NCBI GenBank assembly: GCA_016870295.1 | Contig: VGBY01000027.1 | Location: 1-10,155, forward strand | Reading direction: 5' to 3' | Source of the DNA: Actinomycetota bacterium | GTDB taxonomy: Bacteria > Actinomycetota > Acidimicrobiia > Acidimicrobiales > Ilumatobacteraceae | Length of the DNA stretch: 10,155 bases | In this document: positions 6,310 to 10,155 of the stretch, piece by piece | Layout of the letters: each line of letters opens with the position of its first letter | Numbering within the stretch: position 1 is the first letter of the stretch | The notes under the pieces: generated by a model | Told to the model about the DNA's origin: nothing | The model's input: only the letters and a program-made list of their open reading frames with translations | Databases searched by the model: none | Position numbers and translations under genes: made by a program

Positions 6310-7485
6310 ATGACGACTACGAACGGCCTCTCCGCAGCACGGCGTGCAACGCGCGCCGATATCGACCTCGCGGCATTGCGCGCCAACGTGCAGTCGTTGG
6401 CGGTCGCGGCAGGCACCAGCGAGTTGTGGGCAGTGGTGAAGGCGAATGCCTACGGTCATGGGGCAGTGCCGTGTGCGCAGGCCGCGCTCTCTGCCGGCGC
6501 CCACGGACTGTGCGTGGCGCTCACACAGGAAGCCCTCGAGTTGCGCGACGCTGGCATTGGTGCGCCAATCATGGTGCTGAGCGAGCAGCCAGTCGCCGAC
6601 ATTCCGCTCCTCGTGCGCAACGAAGTGATTTGTGTGGCATACAACGCGCACTACATTGCGGCACTTGCCGCAGAGTCGGAGCACTTTGCAACACAACTGA
6701 CGGTGTCGAAGCGTGCCGTGCACCGCACGCTCGTTCATCTGAAGGTCGATACCGGTATGCATCGCGTCGGAGTCGCGCCAAGCGACGCTGTCGAGCGCGC
6801 CAAGATGATCACGTCGGCAGCAAGCCTCGAACTGCACGGCGTGATGACGCACTTGGCGACCGCCGACGATACGGCGCATGCCGCAACGCCGCGCCAACTG
6901 GACGAATTCCGAATTGTGTTGGCGGAGATTCGACGGGTCGCACCCAGCCTGCGACACGTGCATGTCGCCAATTCGGCGGCGACTCTGCGCAAGATGTTGC
7001 CTGAGTGCACGATGGTACGTGCTGGCATCGCGCTGTACGGTCTGAACCCTGGCGCCGGGGTGGCGAGTCTTGCGCGTGGCTTGCGGCCGGTGATGACGCT
7101 GCGCACCGAGGTGCTGCACGTGCAGCGACTACGAGCGGGTGAAGGTGTGAGTTACGGGCTGCGCACCGTGTTGTCACGCGATACGACCGTGGCAACATTG
7201 CCGATTGGTTACGCCGATGGCATCGCGCGTCGCGCGTGGCAGACCCCTGCCCGCATCCTCGTTGGCGGTAAGCCAAGGCGAATCCTCGGTGTGGTGACGA
7301 TGGATCAACTCATGGTTGATTGCGAGGACGACACGGTGACAATCGGGGATGAAGCCGTGATTTTCGGCGCGCAGGCGAATGCCGCAGTGCGCGTCGAAGA
7401 CTGGGCAACGGCCCTCGACACCATCACCTACGAAGTGGTGTGCGCAGTCACCGCGCGCGTTCCGCGGCATTACAGCGAGGCGTGA
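6310..7485 (+). CDS. alr: Alanine racemase
   Basis: Alr is a cytoplasmic PLP enzyme interconverting L- and D-alanine for the peptidoglycan stem peptide. The 391-residue product shows the N-terminal TIM-barrel with WAVVKANAYGHG, where Lys44 binds PLP, then HLKVDTGMHRVGV with Lys145 (the carbamylated lysine position in studied enzymes) and Arg152, MTHLATAD, HVANSAATL, VRAGIALYGLNP, and the C-terminal barrel with VSYG (catalytic Tyr282), LPIGYADG and VTMDQLMVD. Length is slightly above the usual 360-390 because of a short N-terminal lead before RADIDLAAL. The ATG at 6310 is nine bases after acpS, with AGG at the acpS stop serving as a modest ribosome binding site. The position between acpS and tsaE matches actinobacterial synteny. 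No key residue is missing. Confidence 0.96.
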   Translation: MTTTNGLSAARRATRADIDLAALRANVQSLAVAAGTSELWAVVKANAYGHGAVPCAQAALSAGAHGLCVALTQEALELRDAGIGAPIMVLSEQPVADIPLLVRNEVICVAYNAHYIAALAAESEHFATQLTVSKRAVHRTLVHLKVDTGMHRVGVAPSDAVERAKMITSAASLELHGVMTHLATADDTAHAATPRQLDEFRIVLAEIRRVAPSLRHVHVANSAATLRKMLPECTMVRAGIALYGLNPGAGVASLARGLRPVMTLRTEVLHVQRLRAGEGVSYGLRTVLSRDTTVATLPIGYADGIARRAWQTPARILVGGKPRRILGVVTMDQLMVDCEDDTVTIGDEAVIFGAQANAAVRVEDWATALDTITYEVVCAVTARVPRHYSEA

Positions 7486-7486
7486 C

Positions 7487-7972
7487 ATGCAGAGCATCAC
7501 GCTGCTTGCCGAGTCGCTCGACCACACGCGGCGCATCGCCGAAGTGCTCGCCGGTGAACTTCGCCCGCGTGACGTGGTGCTGCTGACCGGCGACTTGGGC
7601 GCCGGTAAGACCACGTTCACCAAAGCAGTGTGTGCGGCGCTCGGGGTGAGCGAACAGGTGACTTCGCCGACATTCAACTTGGTGCACGAGTACAAGGGTC
7701 GTGCGCTCACCGTGTGCCATGCCGACCTCTACCGGTTGGAGCGCACCGGCGAACTCGTCGATCTCGGTCTGGACGATGCGCGTCGCGCGGGCGCGGTGTC
7801 GATCGTGGAATGGGGCGATCTGGCACCTCGTGAGTTCCCCGAGGCACTCGTGCTGGCCTTCACCCACGCTGGTGATGACGCGCGTCGCATCGAGGTGTCG
7901 TGGCGCGGGTCGGCCTGGGAGTTACGTTTCCTGCGCATTACCGACCAACTCCGGGCGGCGGTGTCGGCATGA
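7487..7972 (+). CDS. tsaE: tRNA threonylcarbamoyladenosine biosynthesis ATPase TsaE
   Basis: TsaE is a small P-loop ATPase that works with TsaB and TsaD in t6A37 formation on tRNAs reading ANN codons. The 161-residue protein carries the Walker A motif GDLGAGKTT at 35-43 (Lys41), followed by the family blocks VTSPTFNLVHEY, HADLYRL and IVEWGD, in the expected order and spacing. The start at 7487 is one base after the alr stop, with GAGG (7477-7480) six bases upstream. A longer in-frame ATG at 7379 would overlap alr by 107 bases and add residues unlike the family, so it is not used. The stop overlaps the tsaB start as ATGA. All parts look intact; a function other than t6A synthesis is unlikely given tsaB and tsaD downstream. 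Confidence 0.95.
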   Translation: MQSITLLAESLDHTRRIAEVLAGELRPRDVVLLTGDLGAGKTTFTKAVCAALGVSEQVTSPTFNLVHEYKGRALTVCHADLYRLERTGELVDLGLDDARRAGAVSIVEWGDLAPREFPEALVLAFTHAGDDARRIEVSWRGSAWELRFLRITDQLRAAVSA

Positions 7973-8715
7973 TCGTGTTGGCGATCGATACGGCGACGGA
8001 GATGGTGAGTGTGGCCATCGTTGATGGTGATGAACTTCTGGCCGCCAGCGAGTCGGCGAGCAACCGCCGGCATGCCGAAGACCTCACCCCGATGATCGAG
8101 TTCGTCGTGCAGCGGGCCGGGCTGTCGTTTACGGATCTTGCTGCCGTCGCGGTGAACGTAGGGCCCGGCCTCTTCACTGGTATGCGTGTCGGCATTGCAG
8201 CCGCACAGGCGTTGGCGCACGTAGTGGCGGTGCCGCTCGTCGGCATCGACGGACTCGAGGCACTCGTCGCTGCGACGAAAGGTGCAGTTGGTGACCATGA
8301 ACTCATCGCGCCGACCATCGACGCGCGTCGACGCGAAGTTGCCTGGGCATTGCATCGGATGCGTGATGACGGCACAACGGTGCGAGTTGGCGAGCCGTGC
8401 GTCGGCACGCTCGAAGACTTGTTGCTCGCGGTGCGCGATCGTGCGCAGTCGACGCTGTTCGTCGGTGATTATGCGCTCACCCACAAAGAGCGCATCCTCT
8501 CCGAACTTGGCCCACAGGCATGGTCGGTGTCGTTCGGCGCCACATTGACCGCGCACCCCCACGCCAAGCATGTCGCGGCGCTGGCTCACGCCCGATTGTT
8601 GCGCGAAGAAGTGGCGGCCGAGTCGCTGACCGATGGCAGCGCACCGTCGGTGCCGGCGTTGTACCTGCGCGAAGCGGATGCGGAAATCAACTGGCCGACG
8701 CGGAGTGCCTCATGA
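7969..8715 (+). CDS. tsaB: tRNA threonylcarbamoyladenosine biosynthesis protein TsaB
   Basis: TsaB is the ASKHA-fold partner of TsaD; it lacks the metal site and acts as the scaffold of the threonylcarbamoyl-transfer complex. The 248-residue product starts MIVLAIDTATEMVSVAI, then shows the RHAEDLTPMI helix, the loop VNVGPGLFTGMRVGIAAAQALA near residues 63-84, and VPLVGIDGLEAL. This is the TsaB pattern (GPGSFTGLR in many homologues; here GPGLFTGMR), and the HxxxH metal motif of TsaD is absent, as expected. It overlaps tsaE by four bases (ATGA). The ribosome binding site is only a G-rich stretch, so re-initiation by terminating ribosomes is likely. An in-frame ATG at 7900 inside tsaE is rejected because MIVLAIDT is the family's normal beginning. 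Confidence 0.95.
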   Translation: MIVLAIDTATEMVSVAIVDGDELLAASESASNRRHAEDLTPMIEFVVQRAGLSFTDLAAVAVNVGPGLFTGMRVGIAAAQALAHVVAVPLVGIDGLEALVAATKGAVGDHELIAPTIDARRREVAWALHRMRDDGTTVRVGEPCVGTLEDLLLAVRDRAQSTLFVGDYALTHKERILSELGPQAWSVSFGATLTAHPHAKHVAALAHARLLREEVAAESLTDGSAPSVPALYLREADAEINWPTRSAS

Positions 8716-9290
8716 GTATTCTCGGCAGGTTCTTACGAATACGCCAGCAGCAGTCGCAACACACCGGCGACACCGAAACGGCGGAGTTGACGATTGAAAC
8801 GATGCGTCGATCACATCTTGAGGCGGTCATGCAAATCGAGCACACCGCGTATCCGCAACCGTGGACGATCGGCGTCTTTCAGGATGAGTTGGCGATGCAG
8901 GCCCGTGGATCACGGCACTATCTCGTGGCGAAACTCGGTGGGCGACTCGTCGGCTACGGCGGCATGATCTACATGGACGGCGCCGCGCACATCACCAATG
9001 TGGCTGTTGACATGGCGATGCGTCGTCGTGGCATCGCCACCGAATTGATGCTCGATCTGGCGTGGGAGGCACGCCGCGCCGGCATGGCGTCGCTCACGCT
9101 CGAGGTGCGCGAGTCGAACGTGTCGGCACAGTCGTTGTATGGCCGCTTTGGTTTTGCACCCGTCGGCGTGCGGGCCAAGTATTACGAAAATCGCGACGAT
9201 GCGATCGTCATGTGGTGTACGGACATCCAAGGCGAAGAATTTGAGCGACGATTACAGCGCATCGAGGCTGAACGGGGAGCCGACTCGTGA
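8712..9290 (+). CDS. rimI: RimI-type N-terminal acetyltransferase
   Basis: This is a GNAT-fold N-alpha-acetyltransferase. RimI acetylates ribosomal protein S18 in E. coli and has broader protein substrates in actinobacteria; the target here is inferred. The 192-residue product has the acetyl-CoA loop RRRGIA at 104-109, preceded by HITNVAVDM, then LEVRESNVSAQSLYGRFGF and the closing KYYENRDDAIVMW typical of RimI. It is longer than the usual 150-160 residues: about 28 polar residues rich in Gln and Thr precede the domain (IETMRRSHLEAVMQIE) and about 20 acidic-basic residues follow it. The ATG at 8712 overlaps the tsaB stop (ATGA), with GGAG (8702-8705) six bases upstream. Its place between tsaB and tsaD is the standard actinobacterial order and is strong support for RimI rather than another GNAT. 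Confidence 0.93.
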   Translation: MSILGRFLRIRQQQSQHTGDTETAELTIETMRRSHLEAVMQIEHTAYPQPWTIGVFQDELAMQARGSRHYLVAKLGGRLVGYGGMIYMDGAAHITNVAVDMAMRRRGIATELMLDLAWEARRAGMASLTLEVRESNVSAQSLYGRFGFAPVGVRAKYYENRDDAIVMWCTDIQGEEFERRLQRIEAERGADS

Positions 9291-10155
9291 CGGCGACAGT
9301 CAATACGACCACGGTTGAGACGGCGAGGGTTGACGCAGCCACAATCGACGCCTCGACGATCGTGCTCGGCATCGAGACGAGTTGCGACGAAACTGCCGTC
9401 GCGGTCGTGATGGGTGGCACCGACGTCTTGTCATCGGTGGTCTCGAGTCAACTCGATGAGCACGCGCGTTTCGGGGGCGTCGTGCCGGAGATCGCCAGTC
9501 GCGCACACCTCGAGTCGCTTCCGCACGTGACGGCCGAGGCACTCGAGCGGGCGCGCATCGACTATTCGCGTGTCGATGCGGTGGCCGCCACCGTCGGACC
9601 AGGTCTCGTCGGCGCGCTACTTGTTGGAGTTTCGGCGGCCAAGACCACGGCACTCGCGCTCGACGTGCCGTTCGTCGGCGTCAACCATCTCGAGGCGCAT
9701 CTGTACGCGGCGTTGCTCGATGAACCGCGGGCTGAGTTCCCGCTGTTGTTCGTGCTCGTGTCGGGTGGCCACACACTGCTCGTGGAAATGCGCGACACGC
9801 ACTCGTATCGCGTGATCGGCCAGACCATCGACGACGCAGCCGGTGAGGCGTTCGACAAGGCGGCGCGATTTCTCGGGCTGCCGTTCCCCGGTGGGCCCGC
9901 GATTGACAAGGCTGCGCTGCGTGGCAATGAACGCGCGATCAACTTTCCGCGGGCGATGCTGAATGATGGTCTTGATGTGTCGTTCAGTGGTCTCAAAACT
10001 GCCGTGATCAACCATGTGCGCGCCAACCCGCAGGTGGCGACCGATGATGTCGCCGCTTCGTTTCAGCGCGCGGTGGTGGATGTGCTCGTGCACAAGGCCC
10101 GTCGTGCAGCCCGTGATATTGGTGCGCGAACCATCGCGCTCGGCGGCGGGGTGGC
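9287..10155 (+). CDS. tsaD: tRNA N6-adenosine threonylcarbamoyltransferase TsaD (3' end outside window)
   Basis: TsaD transfers threonylcarbamoyl from its adenylate to N6 of A37 in tRNA, with TsaB and TsaE. The window holds 289 codons, and the frame is open at the right edge; the family is about 340 residues, so the last part is cut off. Seen are VLGIETSCDET at 26-36, GGVVPEIASRAHLE, VGPGLVGALLVG, the metal-binding VNHLEAHLYA with His134 and His138, FVLVSGGHT, DDAAGEAFDKAARFLG, PFPGGPAID, SFSGLKTAV and finally LGGGV. The GTG at 9287 overlaps the rimI stop as GTGA and has GGGGAG (9274-9279) seven bases upstream, so it is favoured. It adds 25 residues before the conserved start, made of five pentapeptide repeats. 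GTG at 9362 would give a family-like N-terminus but has no ribosome binding site. Confidence 0.95.
   Translation, partial: MTATVNTTTVETARVDAATIDASTIVLGIETSCDETAVAVVMGGTDVLSSVVSSQLDEHARFGGVVPEIASRAHLESLPHVTAEALERARIDYSRVDAVAATVGPGLVGALLVGVSAAKTTALALDVPFVGVNHLEAHLYAALLDEPRAEFPLLFVLVSGGHTLLVEMRDTHSYRVIGQTIDDAAGEAFDKAARFLGLPFPGGPAIDKAALRGNERAINFPRAMLNDGLDVSFSGLKTAVINHVRANPQVATDDVAASFQRAVVDVLVHKARRAARDIGARTIALGGGV
9290..9364 (+). repeat. Five degenerate 15-bp units encoding the TsaD N-terminal extension
   Basis: Read in the tsaD frame from the first codon after GTG, residues 2-26 fall into TATVN, TTTVE, TARVD, AATID and ASTIV. Each unit has small or hydroxyl residues at positions 1-3 (one Arg), Val or Ile at 4, and Asn, Glu or Asp at 5, except the last unit, which ends in Val. 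The DNA copies are diverged but keep the ACG/GCG and GTT/ATC-GA pattern. It precedes the conserved core directly. The register is visible by eye only, and the low complexity of the segment exaggerates it. Confidence 0.5.

Noticed and set aside
5995..7119. 374-codon minus-strand open frame across acpS and alr
   Set aside because: It lies antisense to two intact, motif-rich enzymes; no domain is seen in its translation.

Overview
The window looks like chromosomal core-gene DNA from a high-GC actinobacterium. Evidence is the GC-rich codon use with frequent GTG starts, and a gene order rplM-rpsI-glmM-glmS-acpS-alr-tsaE-tsaB-rimI-tsaD that follows the order known in Mycobacterium and relatives, with intervening genes removed. 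The very long GlmS is unlike the standard enzyme of Mycobacterium or Streptomyces. It makes a deep-branching class such as Acidimicrobiia plausible, but that placement is inference. All ten recognised genes lie on the plus strand. I see no convincing terminator, RNA gene, insertion sequence, prophage or CRISPR array.

Layout. Bases 1-67 are a leader holding a small hairpin upstream of rplM. Bases 68-942 carry ribosomal proteins L13 and S9. After 87 bases containing a hairpin and a repeated motif come glmM (1030-2364) and, 60 bases later, a 1144-residue glmS (2425-5859). The two act in sequence towards UDP-GlcNAc: GlmS makes glucosamine-6-phosphate and GlmM isomerises it to glucosamine-1-phosphate. 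A 75-base gap with a 12-bp tandem repeat, which may encode a 23-codon leader peptide, precedes acpS (5935-6300, activation of acyl carrier protein). Then come alr (6310-7485, D-alanine for peptidoglycan), tsaE (7487-7972), tsaB (7969-8715), rimI (8712-9290) and tsaD (9287 to beyond the right edge). TsaE, TsaB and TsaD form the machinery that puts threonylcarbamoyl on tRNA A37; RimI is an N-acetyltransferase that habitually travels with them.

The genes combine translation (L13, S9, t6A modification) with cell-envelope precursor supply (GlmS, GlmM, Alr, AcpS for lipids). Gaps shrink from left to right: 32, 87, 60, 75, 9 and 1 bases, then three successive 4-base overlaps (ATGA, ATGA, GTGA). This indicates tight translational coupling in the right half, whereas glmM, glmS and acpS could have their own regulatory input.

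The most unusual content is the GlmS, which carries about 145 extra residues between its catalytic cysteine and the conserved RGxDSAG motif, a second insertion of about 49 residues, a remodelled loop in the second SIS domain, and a C-terminal extension of about 300 residues that I do not recognise. Next are the repeat-encoded candidate leader peptide before acpS and a five-fold pentapeptide repeat at the N-terminus of TsaD.
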